Source: Planomonospora sp. ID67723 (lineage in GTDB: Bacteria > Actinomycetota > Actinomycetes > Streptosporangiales > Streptosporangiaceae). Taken from it: a DNA stretch of 64,000 nucleotides. Position numbers and translations under genes: made by a program. Positions within the stretch are counted from its first letter, which is position 1, and the number at the start of each line of letters is the position of its first letter. Shown in pieces: positions 24,801 through 33,808 of this stretch. The notes under the pieces were generated by a model. The model searched no databases. It had not been told where the DNA came from and was given only the letters and a program-made list of their open reading frames with translations. The stretch spans positions 62,001 through 126,000 of the forward strand of contig NZ_JABTEZ010000003.1 of the NCBI RefSeq assembly GCF_015711605.1, read 5' to 3'.

Positions 24801-25200
24801 TGTGTGCGGCCCGGGAGTGGTCTCCCGCGGTGAGGGCGGCGCGGCCCTCGGCGGCCAGCCGCTCGAAGCGGTGGGCGTCGACGTGCCCGGGGTCGACGGC
24901 GAGCAGGTAGCCCGCCGGGTGGTGCACGACGAGCTCTCCCGCGATGGGCCTCCCGTCGCCCTCCTCGCCGCCCCTGTCACCGAGGAGGCGGCGCAGCCGG
25001 GAGACCTGTGCCTGGAGCGCGCCCGCGGGGCCGCTCGGCGGGGCGTCGCCGTACAGGCCGCCGACGAGCCGCTCGGTGCTGACCACCCGGCCCGCGTCCA
25101 GGAGCAGCAGGGCCAGCAGGGCGCGCAGCCTCGGCCCGCCGACCACGACCCGCCGGTCGCCGAGCCGGACCTCCGTGGACCCCAGGACACCGAACCACAT
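21892..25200 (-). CDS. AfsR-like BTAD/NB-ARC/TPR transcriptional regulator
   Basis: The protein has 1102 residues. The N-terminal OmpR-type winged helix (MWFGVLGSTEVRLGDRRVVVGGPRLRALLALLLLDAGRVV) is followed by the BTAD domain (VDAHRFERLAAEGRAAL, LWRGPALADV, GRQADALAVFDDCRRRLAEELG). A Ser/Ala/Pro linker leads to an NB-ARC ATPase with P-loop TGPGGTGKT (about residues 318-330) and VLLVLDNCEHVVEAAAG. A long helical TPR-like C-terminus completes it. Regulators of this kind switch on secondary metabolism or export. It is directly coupled to the DHA2 exporter, its probable target or partner. A signal that activates the STAND ATPase is not known. Confidence 0.93.
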   Translation of the reverse strand: MWFGVLGSTEVRLGDRRVVVGGPRLRALLALLLLDAGRVVSTERLVGGLYGDAPPSGPAGALQAQVSRLRRLLGDRGGEEGDGRPIAGELVVHHPAGYLLAVDPGHVDAHRFERLAAEGRAALTAGDHSRAAHTLREALGLWRGPALADVGEAPFAAAQAARLEELRVTSAEDHAEAVLALGGYRGLVSELRELLTAHPLRERLAGQLMRALYGSGRQADALAVFDDCRRRLAEELGADPSAELARIHLAILRADPSLEAPVTAAAPTSVSASVSASVSGAPADPAPPPSLRGAPVPLTSLVGRAEELERITALLARGRLVTLTGPGGTGKTRLAAEIAGNRPGDSCFVELAPLGGGAELPQAVLGALGVRETGVLAGPGTQPVAPDPVGRLVAALAGREVLLVLDNCEHVVEAAAGLAGRLLGACPGLRVLATSREALGITGESLHPVPPLALPSPGAPAADSPAVRLFADRAAAVRPDFAADFASQETTVAAVTRICRALDGLPLAIELAAARLRSLTVAEVAARLDDRFALLSRGSRTAQPRHRTLRAVVEWSWELLDERERTLARRLTVFTGGATLQAAERVCAVGDTDGVLASLVDKSLVEMAGGRYRMLETIRAFCAERLAEAGEAERLRRAHLDHYLDLAETADPHLRRAGQLEWLARLDAERDNLHAALRRAARGGDTGEALRLLAALTPYWWLRGLRSEGAAQARELLGVIGHEPPAGLTDEYALCVMTVAAGGGSGPELEAHLEATRKIMEHRDSMPRQPFTSVLWAMVAGPPDRDTGLEMMRRWEELEPEPWLRAISLFGWGYFQLFDGKPVEAEDYFALALADFRSLGDRWGLAQTLSGMADLADWRGDRARAAALTDEALGLAEQLGATVDVAELLRRRADGRTRDGDLAGARDDYERVAELGHRAGAWELVAGARLGLGEIARFHGELDEARRLCEAALTECSAGWFDAGQTRVLVHVALGWIAVAEGDAAEALSWYRRALAAALDHRHLPVTARIAEGLAGVAMLEGDGERAALLLGIGTALRGTVLAGDPDVARVSAWCRAGIGEAAYAAAHARGTLLARPPRPAILGSPQAALTVIGEQLSALGE

Positions 25201-25305
25201 GGGTGGATTGTCTCAGGTGTCCGGGATCTTTAGGGATGGACGCCGGACGGGCACCCGGTACCGGACTCGTGAGGGCTCAGGTCTGCGGATCCAACCGGGA
25301 GGAGG

Positions 25306-25698
25306 TCAACCGAGTTCGTAGTCGAGGTGGAAGGAGTGGTGGCCCTCGTCGTTGACGATCTGGCCGCCGCCCCGGATGCCGGTGAGCTCTCCGGTGCCGG
25401 AGGCGGGGAGGATCGTCCAGCTCAAGGACGACTCCCCGGCGTGGCTGGTGGCCGTGTGGTGGAGCACGAAGGTGCCCTCGCGGCCGTGGACGGTGCCGGT
25501 GAAGCGCTCGAAGCCCGCGTAGGCCGCCGAGTCCTCGGCCTGGCCCACGGCGGTGATGATGTCGGTGGTGCTGGCGCCCTCCAGGTCGCCGTGGAAGGTC
25601 TTGGTGACGTGGACGCGGGTGAGCGTGGCACCCTCGCGTTCGTCGTAGGGCTGGGGCTCCCAGCCGTCGATGGTGAAGGTGCCGGTGGCGCGGGGCAT
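25306..25698 (-). CDS. DUF3224 domain-containing protein
   Basis: The protein has 130 residues and covers the whole DUF3224 beta-barrel-like domain: ATGTFTIDGWEPQPYDE, TRVHVTKTFHGDLEG, YAGFERFTGTVHGREGTFVLHH and GELTGIRGGGQI. These small proteins are allene-oxide-cyclase-like barrels of unknown function, common next to regulators in actinobacteria. The gene is divergent from a TetR gene, which may control it. Confidence 0.9.
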   Translation of the reverse strand: MPRATGTFTIDGWEPQPYDEREGATLTRVHVTKTFHGDLEGASTTDIITAVGQAEDSAAYAGFERFTGTVHGREGTFVLHHTATSHAGESSLSWTILPASGTGELTGIRGGGQIVNDEGHHSFHLDYELG

Positions 25699-25753
25699 GC
25701 GGGGTCCTCTCGGGTCGTTCCGTGCGGTCCGTTCCTCCCTGTCGTACCTCCCA

Positions 25754-25867
25754 TACCTGTCATTTCGCGTCAGGTACGGTCACGATCCCGGTGGAGGGCG
25801 TCCGTCAAGCATGCCCGGACCCTTTAAGGCGAAATCGATCGCATTAATATGTTCATGCTGGCAGCAT
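25754..25867. promoter_or_regulatory. Divergent control region of DUF3224 gene and tetR
   Basis: Two dyads are visible: TACCTG-N11-CAGGTA (25754-25776), near the DUF3224 start, and ATGCTG-G-CAGCAT (25855-25867), just upstream of tetR. An AT-rich CATTAATATG patch at 25842-25851 may be a -10 region. They are candidate TetR operators by place only. Confidence 0.4.
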
Positions 25868-25889
25868 TCCTACACGACTGGAGCCGACT

Positions 25890-26492
25890 TTGCCCGAAAC
25901 GCCGATCAGACGGCCCGGCGGACGCAGTGCCCGGGTCCGTACGGCCGTGCTCGACGCGACCTTGGCGGAGCTGACGAGCGAGGGCTACGACGGGCTGACG
26001 GCGGACGGCGTGGCGGGCCGGTCGGGGGTGCACAAGGCGACGCTGTACCGCAGGTGGGGCGGGGTGGACGGGCTCGTCGCGGACGTGCTCTCGCGCGCCG
26101 CCGAACAGCCGTGGCAGGTGCCCGACACCGGCTCGCTCCGCGACGACCTGCACGCGATCACCCGGATGATCTACACCGGCTTCACCGGTCCGGACGGCGG
26201 CGCCACCCCCCGCAACCTGATCCTCGCCGCGCTCCGCTCCCCGCAGGGCCGCGAGGCACTGACCGGCTTCTTCGAGGCCCACCACGGGCTGGCCGCCGAG
26301 ACGGTGGCCCGGGCGGTCGAGCGTGGCGAGGTACCGGAGGGCACGGATGCGGTCGACGTCGTGCGGGCCGCCTGCGCGCCGCTGTACTACCGGCTGTTCA
26401 TCACCGGCGAGATCCTCGACGAGCCCGCCGTCCGCCGTGCCGCCGAGGCCGCGCTGGCCGCCGCCAGGGCCGGGGCGTTCGCGCCGCCGTGA
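25890..26492 (+). CDS. TetR/AcrR-family regulator
   Basis: The protein has 200 residues. The HTH is [48 protein letters not shown], and the C-terminal domain is of TetR_C_11/16 style ([36 protein letters not shown]). The start is TTG, supported by GGAG six bases upstream. It stands divergent from the DUF3224 gene and is separated from the peptide-transport operon by a 19-bp hairpin. Confidence 0.9.
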   Translation: MPETPIRRPGGRSARVRTAVLDATLAELTSEGYDGLTADGVAGRSGVHKATLYRRWGGVDGLVADVLSRAAEQPWQVPDTGSLRDDLHAITRMIYTGFTGPDGGATPRNLILAALRSPQGREALTGFFEAHHGLAAETVARAVERGEVPEGTDAVDVVRAACAPLYYRLFITGEILDEPAVRRAAEAALAAARAGAFAPP

Positions 26493-26514
26493 GGCGCGCC
26501 CCGGAGCCCCGACA

Positions 26515-26558
26515 ACGGAGGCGAGCCGTACGGAAACTCCCGTACGGCTCGCCTCCGT
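26515..26558. terminator. 19-bp bidirectional terminator
   Basis: A perfect 19-base stem (outer ends ACGGAGGCGAGC / GCTCGCCTCCGT) with a six-base AAACTC loop lies between tetR and the converging peptide ABC operon. It is one of the strongest hairpins in the window. Confidence 0.85.
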
Positions 26559-26565
26559 GCGCGGG

Positions 26566-27600
26566 TCAGCGGGTGACGACCTCGGCGAAGTGGCAGGCCA
26601 CGGGGTGGCCGTTGCCCCGGTCGACGAGCGCGGGTTCCTCGACGGCGCAGATCTCCTGAGCCTTCCAGCAGCGGGTGCGGAAACGGCAGCCGCTCGGCGG
26701 GTTCAGCGGGCTGGGCACGTCGCCGGTGAGGATGACGCGCTCGCGGGCGCGCTCCTCCTTCGGGTTGGCCGTGGGGGCGGCCGACAGCAGCGCCTGCGTG
26801 TAGGGGTGGGCGGGGCGGTCGTAGAGATCGTCCCGGGGGCCGGTCTCGACGACCTTGCCGAGGTACATCACCGCGACCCGGTCGGAGATGTGGCGGACCA
26901 CCGACAGGTCGTGGGCGATGAACACGTACGCCAGGCCCAGCCGCTCCTGCAGGTCCTCCAGCAGGTTCACCACGCCCGCCTGGACCGAGACGTCCAGCGC
27001 GGAGACCGGTTCGTCCAGGATCAGCAGCTTCGGCTCCAGCGCCAGGGCGCGGGCGATGCCGACGCGCTGGCGCTGGCCGCCGGAGAACTCGTGCGGGTAG
27101 CGGTTGCCGTGCTCGGGGCTGAGACCGACCAGGCGCAGCAGCTCGGCGACCCGGTCCGGGCCGTTGTTCTTCCACAGGTCGTGGACCTTCAGCGGCTCGG
27201 CGATGATGTCGTTGACCGGCAGCTTCGGGTTGAGCGAGGCGTAGGGGTCCTGGAAGACGATCTGCATGTCCCGCCGGACCGGCCGCATCTCCTTGGCGGA
27301 GAGCCCGATGAGTTCCTTGCCCTGGAACCGCACCGAGCCCGAGGTCGGTTTGTGGAGCTGGAGGATCGCCCGGCCCGTCGTCGACTTGCCGCAGCCGGAC
27401 TCGCCCACCACGCCGAGGGTCTCGCCCTCGTCCACGTGCATGGACACCCCGCTGACGGCCTGGACGTGGGCCACCACCCGGCGCAGGAAACCGCCGCCGC
27501 GGACCGGGAAGTTCATCACCAGGTCCTGGACTTTGAGCAGGTGGTCGCCCGTGTCCGGCTCCCGCTGGGGCGCGGGCGTCTCCTGGGTCTGCACACTCAT
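26566..27600 (-). CDS. Oligopeptide/dipeptide ABC transporter ATP-binding protein (OppF/DppF type)
   Basis: The protein has 344 residues. Walker A is [12 protein letters not shown], the signature is [15 protein letters not shown], and Walker B is [12 protein letters not shown]. The C-terminal oligo_HPY region ([33 protein letters not shown]) has the Cys cluster that binds an Fe-S cluster in related proteins. It is the last gene of a five-gene peptide-uptake operon and overlaps OppD by four bases. Confidence 0.93.
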   Translation of the reverse strand: MSVQTQETPAPQREPDTGDHLLKVQDLVMNFPVRGGGFLRRVVAHVQAVSGVSMHVDEGETLGVVGESGCGKSTTGRAILQLHKPTSGSVRFQGKELIGLSAKEMRPVRRDMQIVFQDPYASLNPKLPVNDIIAEPLKVHDLWKNNGPDRVAELLRLVGLSPEHGNRYPHEFSGGQRQRVGIARALALEPKLLILDEPVSALDVSVQAGVVNLLEDLQERLGLAYVFIAHDLSVVRHISDRVAVMYLGKVVETGPRDDLYDRPAHPYTQALLSAAPTANPKEERARERVILTGDVPSPLNPPSGCRFRTRCWKAQEICAVEEPALVDRGNGHPVACHFAEVVTR

Positions 27601-28760
27601 GCCACGGTCTCGCTCTCGGTACGGAAGAACTCGGTCGGGTCCTCGGCCGCGGCCAGCCGGTCCCAGTGGTGGCAGGCCGCGAAGTGCCCACCGCTGTCGG
27701 TCTCGGCCAGCGGCGGCTCCTCGGTCCGGCAGATGTCCGTGGCGAGCGGGCAGCGCGGGGAGAAGGGGCAGCCGGTCGGCATGTTGATCAGCGACGGCGG
27801 CGTGCCCTTGATCGGGCGGAGCCGGGCCGAACCGCTGTTCTTGTCCAGCGACGGGATCGAACCGAGCAGGCCCGCGGTGTACGGCATGCGCGGTTCCTCG
27901 AAGACCGGGTCGGTCTCGCCGAGCTCGACGGGGCGCCCGGCGTACATGACCAGGACCCGGTGGGCCATGCCCGCGATGACGCCCAGGTCGTGCGTGATGA
28001 GCACGATGGCGGCGTTGACCGCGTCCTTGACCTCCAGGAGCTTCTCCAGGATCTGCGCCTGGACGGTCACGTCGAGGGCCGTGGTCGGCTCGTCGGCGAT
28101 GATCACGTCCGGGTTGTTGATGACCGCCATGGCGATCATCGCGCGCTGGCGCATGCCGCCGGAGAACTCGTGCGGGTAGCTGCGCAGCCGCGACTCGGCC
28201 TGCGGGATGCCGACCAGGTCGAGCATCTCCCGGGCCCGGGCCAGCGCGGTCTTGCGGGGCATCAGCTCGTGGGCGAGCACGGCCTCGGCGAGCTGGTCGC
28301 CGATCGTGTGCACCGGGTTCAGCGCCGTCATCGGGTCCTGGAAGACCATCGCGAGCTTGCGGCCGCGCAGGCCCCGCTGCTTGCGGGGCGACATCTTCAG
28401 CATGTCGTCGCCGCGGAACAGGATCCGGCCCTTGATCCGGGCGCTCCTGGGCAGCAGGCCCATGACCGCCAGGGAGGAGACGGACTTACCCGAGCCGGAC
28501 TCGCCGACGATGCCCAGCACCTCGCGCTCGCGCACGGTGTAGGAGACGCCGCGGACCGCGTGGACCACGCCGTCCTCGGTGGGGAACTCCACGGTGAGGT
28601 TCTCGACCCGGAGGATCTCCTCCTGCGAGGGCGGGCGCACGGCGTCCAGGGTCAGGCCGACGTGCACCTCCTCGGCGGAGTCGACGACGTGGGAGGCGTT
28701 GTCGTAGATGTGCGGGTCGATCGCGTGGGGCTCGATCGGCACGTTCGGGGGAGTCGTCAT
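27597..28760 (-). CDS. Oligopeptide/dipeptide ABC transporter ATP-binding protein (OppD/DppD type)
   Basis: The protein has 387 residues. Walker A is [16 protein letters not shown], the signature is [14 protein letters not shown], and Walker B is [12 protein letters not shown]. The oligo_HPY tail is [17 protein letters not shown] followed by [18 protein letters not shown]. About 45 residues precede the ABC domain, longer than usual. It pairs with OppF to energise uptake. Its start overlaps the OppC stop by one base (TAATG). Confidence 0.93.
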   Translation of the reverse strand: MTTPPNVPIEPHAIDPHIYDNASHVVDSAEEVHVGLTLDAVRPPSQEEILRVENLTVEFPTEDGVVHAVRGVSYTVREREVLGIVGESGSGKSVSSLAVMGLLPRSARIKGRILFRGDDMLKMSPRKQRGLRGRKLAMVFQDPMTALNPVHTIGDQLAEAVLAHELMPRKTALARAREMLDLVGIPQAESRLRSYPHEFSGGMRQRAMIAMAVINNPDVIIADEPTTALDVTVQAQILEKLLEVKDAVNAAIVLITHDLGVIAGMAHRVLVMYAGRPVELGETDPVFEEPRMPYTAGLLGSIPSLDKNSGSARLRPIKGTPPSLINMPTGCPFSPRCPLATDICRTEEPPLAETDSGGHFAACHHWDRLAAAEDPTEFFRTESETVA

Positions 28761-29743
28761 TAGGCACGCACCCGGGTCTGTCGGGGGTCGAAGGCGTCAC
28801 GCAGGCCGTCGCCGATGAAGTTGATGGACAGGGCGATGGCAATGATGAAGATACCCGGCCACCAGAACAGCCACGGACGGACCGTCATCGCGCTGCGGTA
28901 GTTGTTGATCAGCTGGCCGAGGGAGGTGTCCGGCGGCTGGATGCCGAAGCCGAGGAACGACAGGGCCGACTCCAGAAGCACCGCGCTGGCGACGGAGAGC
29001 GTCGCGGCGACGATGATCACGCCGACGGTGTTCGGCAGGATGTGCCGGAAGATGATCCGCTGGGCCGAGGTGCCGGCCGCGCGGGCGGCCTCGACGAACT
29101 CCTTCTCGCGCAGTGAGAGGAACTCGCCGCGGACCAGGCGGCCCAGGGTCGGCCAGAGCACCAGGCCGAGGAAGAGCCCGAGGGCGACGGCGCCGCTCTT
29201 GCCCGTCATCTGGCCGACCACGGCGGCGATGATGATGACCGGGATGGTGATCATCACGTCGGTGAGGCGCATCAGCGTGGCCTCCGCCCCGCCGCGGAAG
29301 TAGCCCGCCACGGCGCCGACCACGGTGCCGACGGTGGTGGCGACGACGCCGACGATGAGCGCCACGATGAGCGACTGCTGGGCGCCGCGCATGGTCAGCG
29401 CGAAGTAGTCGATGCCGAGGTTGTCCTGGCCGAAGGGGTGCTCGCCGAGGTGGAGACCGTCCCCGCCGAGGAACTGCGGGACCACGCTGAGCGTCGGCCT
29501 GCCCTGGTTCACCAGGGCGCCGGTGCCGAGGTAACTCTTGTCCCACCAGCCGGGGACGCCGAGGAAGCCGATGGAGCTGAACGCCAGGATGACCACGAAG
29601 CCGAAGATGATCATCCCGGCGAGGGCGGCACGGTGCCGGAAGAAGCGGCGGCGGACCATCTGACCCTGGGTCCGGGCGACGATCGTCATGCCCTGGGGGT
29701 CGGTGGAGGCGCCAGGCCCCTTTGCCTGCGCATTGAGCGTCAT
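28760..29743 (-). CDS. Peptide ABC transporter permease (OppC/DppC type)
   Basis: The protein has 327 residues. The OppC N-terminal domain (RFFRHRAALAGMIIFGFVVILAF) is followed by the permease core. The EAA loop reads EFVEAARAAGTSAQRIIFRHILPNTVGVIIV, which docks on OppD/F. It has six helices overall. The region GEHPFGQDNLGIDYFALTMRGAQQSL is typical of DppC. It lies 16 bases downstream of the OppB gene. Confidence 0.93.
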   Translation of the reverse strand: MTLNAQAKGPGASTDPQGMTIVARTQGQMVRRRFFRHRAALAGMIIFGFVVILAFSSIGFLGVPGWWDKSYLGTGALVNQGRPTLSVVPQFLGGDGLHLGEHPFGQDNLGIDYFALTMRGAQQSLIVALIVGVVATTVGTVVGAVAGYFRGGAEATLMRLTDVMITIPVIIIAAVVGQMTGKSGAVALGLFLGLVLWPTLGRLVRGEFLSLREKEFVEAARAAGTSAQRIIFRHILPNTVGVIIVAATLSVASAVLLESALSFLGFGIQPPDTSLGQLINNYRSAMTVRPWLFWWPGIFIIAIALSINFIGDGLRDAFDPRQTRVRA

Positions 29744-29759
29744 GAGTGGTTCTCCGATT

Positions 29760-31268
29760 TCAGGACAGCCGGATGCGCGGGTCGAGGTAGGCGTAGAGGA
29801 TGTCGGCGATCATGTTGAAGACGACGATCGCGGTCCCCGTGACGATGAAGAACGCCATGACCGGCATGGGGTCGACCTGGTCGAGGGCGGTGATGAACAT
29901 CTTGCCCATGCCCTCCCAGCCGAAGACGGTCTCGGTGACGACCGCGCCGCCGATCACGCCGGCGAAGTCGACGGCCATCAACGTGGTGATCGGGATGAGC
30001 CCGTTGCGGAAGGCGTGCTTGACCACGACGGTCCGCTCCGGCAGGCCCTTGGCGCGGGCGGTGCGCACGTAGTCCTGGTTCATGACCTCCAGCATGCTCG
30101 CCCGGCTGTATCGCGTGTAGGTCGCCAGCGAGATCAGGATGAGCGCCATGCTCGGCAGCAGCAGGTGGCTGGCCGAGTCCAGGTTCATCTGCCAGAAGTT
30201 GCCCTCGAAGTTGGGGGTGCGTGCGCCGATCGTCGAGATCGGGCGGCCGCGCACGGCGGCGCTGTAGTCGTTGAACGCCTGGAGCATGCGGTCCACGAAG
30301 ATGACGCCGCCGGTGAACAGGCCGGTCAGCACCGCGGCGCTGACCGCCTGGCGGCGCTGGAGGCCGCCGAGGGCGTAGCCCAGGCCGGCGCAGACCGCGA
30401 CCGTCACCAGGGCCAGGCCGAAGATCTCCAGCCAGGTCGGGTCGGAGAGCACGGGGGTGAGCACCTCGGAGGCGAGCGCGCCGATCACGGCGGCGCCGAG
30501 GGCGGCGTAGAGCGGGCCGCGCGGGTTCAGCCCGGCCGACAGGACCGTGAAGCCCACCGCGGCGGCGAGGGAGATGGCGAGCAGCAGGGGAAGGCCGAAG
30601 CCGGGGTCGGCGAACCAGCGGGTCACCGACAGCAGCGTGAACAGCGCGCCGGTGACGGCGAGGCCCACGGCGAAGGAGAGCAGGCGGCGCCTGCGGTCCC
30701 CGGTGGTGAGAGCGCCGAAGACCAGGCCGCCGAGCAGGGCGAGGGCGCCGATGACCGTCGGCGGGATGCTCGGGTCCTTCAGCCAGTTGTTGAACTCGAT
30801 GGCCATGTACTGCTTGAGCATCACCGCGACCCAGAAGACCGGGAGCGAGAAGCAGATGAAGGCGGCGAAGGTGACGCTGTAGTCGAAGCCGCTGTACTGG
30901 CGGAGCGCCGAGACGATGCCGATGACGATGCCGATGATGATGGCCATCACGGTGGCGGCGACGACGAGCTGGAGGGTGGCCGACAACGCGTCGCCCAGCA
31001 TGACCCCGACGTCGTGGCCGTCGCGGTTGACGCCCAGGTCACCGCGGACGACGTTGCCCAGCCAGCTCAGGTAGCGGACGGGGAGCGGGTCGTCGAGCTG
31101 CATGCGCTCGGTGCGGTCCGCGATCTTGGCGGCGCGGTTCGGGCTGTTGTCCTGGCGGAGGTCTTCCAACGGGTCGCCCGAGAGCGCCGTGAGAACGAAC
31201 ATGATGACGGTGGCCGCCAGGAGGACGAAGAACGAGATGACCAGTCTCCGCGCGATGAAGACGATCAT
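29760..31268 (-). CDS. Peptide ABC transporter permease (OppB/DppB type) with a large membrane insert
   Basis: The protein has 502 residues; usual OppB proteins have about 310-340. Residues 1-160 (IARRLVISFFVLLAATVIMFVLTALSGDP, LSATLQLVVAATVMAI, FSLPVFWVAVMLKQYM) and 355-502 (HLLLPSMALILISLATYTRYSR, EAA loop YVRTARAKGLPERTVVVKHAFRNGLIP) form a normal OppB. Between them, about residues 165-345 add roughly six hydrophobic segments (for example IGALALLGGLVFGALTTG and VGLAVTGALFTLLSV). The insert sits after the third core helix. Both halves keep the frame and the EAA loop, so the protein is probably functional. Confidence 0.92.
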   Translation of the reverse strand: MIVFIARRLVISFFVLLAATVIMFVLTALSGDPLEDLRQDNSPNRAAKIADRTERMQLDDPLPVRYLSWLGNVVRGDLGVNRDGHDVGVMLGDALSATLQLVVAATVMAIIIGIVIGIVSALRQYSGFDYSVTFAAFICFSLPVFWVAVMLKQYMAIEFNNWLKDPSIPPTVIGALALLGGLVFGALTTGDRRRRLLSFAVGLAVTGALFTLLSVTRWFADPGFGLPLLLAISLAAAVGFTVLSAGLNPRGPLYAALGAAVIGALASEVLTPVLSDPTWLEIFGLALVTVAVCAGLGYALGGLQRRQAVSAAVLTGLFTGGVIFVDRMLQAFNDYSAAVRGRPISTIGARTPNFEGNFWQMNLDSASHLLLPSMALILISLATYTRYSRASMLEVMNQDYVRTARAKGLPERTVVVKHAFRNGLIPITTLMAVDFAGVIGGAVVTETVFGWEGMGKMFITALDQVDPMPVMAFFIVTGTAIVVFNMIADILYAYLDPRIRLS

Positions 31269-31306
31269 TCGTCACCTCCTGTTGTGTGAGGGACTGTAGG
31301 TGCGGA

Positions 31307-31353
31307 CCAGGGCCGGGACCAGAGGGCTTGTGCTCCTCCGGCCCCGGCCCTGG
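31307..31353 (-). terminator. Hairpin between SBP and permease genes
   Basis: CCAGGGCCGGG and CCCGGCCCTGG form a perfect 11-base stem around a 25-base loop. In the minus-strand transcript it follows the binding-protein gene and precedes OppB, so partial termination would give more binding protein than permease. Confidence 0.6.
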
Positions 31354-31408
31354 GGTGGTGGGTGTTCCGTCAACCGCACGCGCGGTTATAGGACTTAGGC
31401 CAAGCGGA

Positions 31409-33151
31409 CTACGCGGCGCTCCACTTGTCCATGTTCCAGGTGATGGTGGACTGAGCCGGGTTGGGGATCACGTTCTGCACGGTCTCGTCCCACGCGCTCA
31501 GGCCCGGGTGCTGGAACAGCGGGATCGTGGCCAGGTCCGCCCAGAGGATCTTCTCGATCTCGGCCAGGATCGGGTCCTGAGCGGCCACGTCGACGGTCGC
31601 GTTGAGCTTCTTCACGAGCTCGTCGATCTTCTTGTTGGAGTAGCAGCCGTTGTTGTTGCCCTTGCTCTCACCGTCGCACTTCGTGGGCGTGGTGTAGGTG
31701 GAGCCCCAGCCGCTGACCAGCGAGGAGCCGGCCCAGGCGAACAGCGCCACGTCGAAGTTGCCGGCGGGCATCACGGTGCCGAAGAAGTCCTCGGAACCGC
31801 CGTCGACGACCTTGAAGCCGGCCTTGTCGCAGGAGTCCTTGATCAGCTGGACCTCGGAGGTACGGCGCGGGTTCGGGGTCTGGTAGCCGATCTTGACCTC
31901 GAGACCGGTCTTGCCGGCCTTCTCCAGGATCGCCTTGGCGCCCTCGATGTCCTGCTGGGCGTAGGCGCCCGGACCGCCGCTGGCCTGCACGACGGCGGCG
32001 TGGTTGCTCTGGAACGGGGCGACGTTGCGGATGTCGAGGGTCTTGGCCTCGGGCGCGACCGGCTTGATCAGGTTGTCCACGATGAGCTGCCGGGGCACGC
32101 ACTTGGCGAAGGCCTCACGCAGCGCCTTGTCCTTGAACTCGCTGGAGTCGAAGTTGAAGTCCAGGTGCTCGTAGGTGTACTGGGTGGTGTTGTTGACCTT
32201 CACACCCTCCAGCGCCTTGAGCTGGTTCAGAACGTCCGGGCCGGGCTGCGGCTCGATGATCTGGACCTCGCGGTTCTGCAGCGCCTGGGCCTGCTCGTCC
32301 AGGGCGATGAAGCGCTCGACGATGGTCGGGGTCGCCGCCGGCGTGCCCCACCACTTGTCGTTGGCGACGAAGGTCAGCGACTGGCCGGCGTCCAGCTTCG
32401 AGAGCTTGTACGGGCCGGAGGCCGGGATGAGGTCGGCCGCGGGCAGCGCGCCCTCGGCGATCCAGCCGTCGTTGAAGAACTTGGCGGCCTTCTCGAGCTT
32501 CTTCTTGTCGGTGGCCTTGACCGCGGCGATGAACTCGTCCTCGCTCAGGCCGCCCTGCTTGGCGACGATGTGGGCCGGCAGGAGCTCGGTGGCGCCGGGG
32601 CCGTTGGCGTGCCAGTCGGCGAAGGGCTTGTTGTAGACGAAGGTGAACTTCTTCTCGCCCTTGTTGCACTCGGGCAGCTTGACGTCCTCGACACCGGTGG
32701 TGCCGGCGGTGGAGAAGGCGGGCAGCTTGCCGGACTTGTAGGCCCAGAACAGCAGGGCGTCGTCACAGTCGATCGGCGTGCCGTCCGACCAGACCGCCTT
32801 GTCGTTGAAGGTGTACTCGACGGTCAGCGGGCTGTCGGAGGTCTTCTCGTAGGAGCCGAAGTCCTTGTCCGGCGTGATCTCGCCGTTCTCGCCGTAGAAC
32901 CAGAAACCGGCCAGCACGCGCTGGAGCGGACCGTTGTTGCGGGTGGCGTTCTCTGCGGCGGTGTTGCCGTTGTAGGAGTGGAACTCCTGCTCGTAGGCAT
33001 AGGTGATCGTCGAGGCCGCGGGAGCGGAGGCGGAGGCCGAGCCCGATGCCTCGGGCTTGTTCGCAGAGTCCTCGCCCGCGCAGGCGCTCAGCAGGAGTGC
33101 ACCTCCTGCCACTACAGCTAGAAACTTGCCAGATGTCCGCGTGTGGAACAC
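31409..33151 (-). CDS. Peptide-binding lipoprotein (SBP family 5)
   Basis: The protein has 580 residues. The signal ends in lipobox LSAC (Cys24), then a Ser/Ala linker. The SBP_bac_5 pattern is visible: LQRVLAGFWFYGENGEITPDKDFGSYEKTSDSPLTVEYTFNDKAVWSDGTPIDCDDALLFW, SGPYKLSKLDAGQSLTFVANDKWWG, LREAFAKCVPRQLIV and WNMDKWSAA at the end. It delivers peptides to the OppBCDF complex. It is the first gene of the operon, with a leader of roughly 200 bases. Confidence 0.94.
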   Translation of the reverse strand: MFHTRTSGKFLAVVAGGALLLSACAGEDSANKPEASGSASASAPAASTITYAYEQEFHSYNGNTAAENATRNNGPLQRVLAGFWFYGENGEITPDKDFGSYEKTSDSPLTVEYTFNDKAVWSDGTPIDCDDALLFWAYKSGKLPAFSTAGTTGVEDVKLPECNKGEKKFTFVYNKPFADWHANGPGATELLPAHIVAKQGGLSEDEFIAAVKATDKKKLEKAAKFFNDGWIAEGALPAADLIPASGPYKLSKLDAGQSLTFVANDKWWGTPAATPTIVERFIALDEQAQALQNREVQIIEPQPGPDVLNQLKALEGVKVNNTTQYTYEHLDFNFDSSEFKDKALREAFAKCVPRQLIVDNLIKPVAPEAKTLDIRNVAPFQSNHAAVVQASGGPGAYAQQDIEGAKAILEKAGKTGLEVKIGYQTPNPRRTSEVQLIKDSCDKAGFKVVDGGSEDFFGTVMPAGNFDVALFAWAGSSLVSGWGSTYTTPTKCDGESKGNNNGCYSNKKIDELVKKLNATVDVAAQDPILAEIEKILWADLATIPLFQHPGLSAWDETVQNVIPNPAQSTITWNMDKWSAA

Positions 33152-33808
33152 GGCAGCACTCCTTAGTTATCCGGTTTGAGGTCAGCCGCCAGCTATGTCG
33201 AACAAAGCTGAGCACCGCAACTCTCTTCTGGACAAGTAGGACGACAGGGGTGTTGCAGACCTGAGACCGGCAGCGCCCCAACCTGTAACAAACTCGGGCG
33301 TGAAGCCTGAAACACCGCAATAGGTGAGGATCAGGAAAAACGTAACGTTTGCCCGAATCGTCCCAGTATATGAGATGACAGAGAGTAGTCTACCAGGGTC
33401 TCGGGAAGGTGATCTTTCCCGTTTGGCTGGATGCTTTCCTGTTTGCGGGCCTGGCGAGGGTGTGGATTGGCGATGACTCTCCGTGTCCTTCGCCCCGCAT
33501 CCGCTCTTGCCGGTCGCCGATGATCGGAGGGCTCCCGTCACGGGGCCTGCCGACGCGGGGATGCCGAGAGGGGGAGGGGTCTGACGTGGAATTCCTCCGC
33601 CTCGCGGGGAGGCAGGAGAGAGGGTGGACGGTGAAGTCGTGCCTTATGTATCATTTTTGTGGCAAGTTTACGACTTGTAGCCTTTTCTGTCGCCTCTATC
33701 CCTTGTTGTCCGTTCCTTGCTTGATGCGGCGGGTCTCGCCCGGTCCGCCTGCCTCCGGGCCCGCCCGCCGGTGACGACCGCCGTCTCCGGGAAGGCATTC
33801 TTGGAGGC
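33152..33808. other. Long intergenic region upstream of the peptide operon
   Basis: No supported gene lies here. It holds the control region of the peptide operon: a 13-base palindrome AAACGT-A-ACGTTT (33338-33350) about 190 bases before the binding-protein start is the best operator candidate. The part from 33640 to 33720 is unusually AT-rich (for example TATGTATCATTTTTGTGG). A plus-strand frame from 33409 lacks a ribosome site and family. Confidence 0.5.
33338..33350. promoter_or_regulatory. Palindrome AAACGTAACGTTT
   Basis: This is a perfect six-base inverted repeat around a single A, in the leader or promoter of the peptide-binding-protein gene. It is a candidate regulator site; the regulator is unknown. 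Confidence 0.35.

Noticed and set aside
21997-25233. 1078-codon plus-strand frame antisense to the AfsR-like regulator
   Set aside because: It runs exactly opposite a gene with clear BTAD and NB-ARC domains; its own sequence is low in hydrophobic order and rich in Gln, Arg and Gly. It is an antisense artefact of GC-rich third positions.
29688-31289. Plus-strand frame opposite the OppB gene
   Set aside because: It is highly charged antisense of a membrane protein, with no ribosome site.
33409-33774. Plus-strand frame in the gap upstream of the Pth2 gene
   Set aside because: It has no ribosome site, mixed composition and several Cys and Phe clusters; there is no family. It is left as intergenic.
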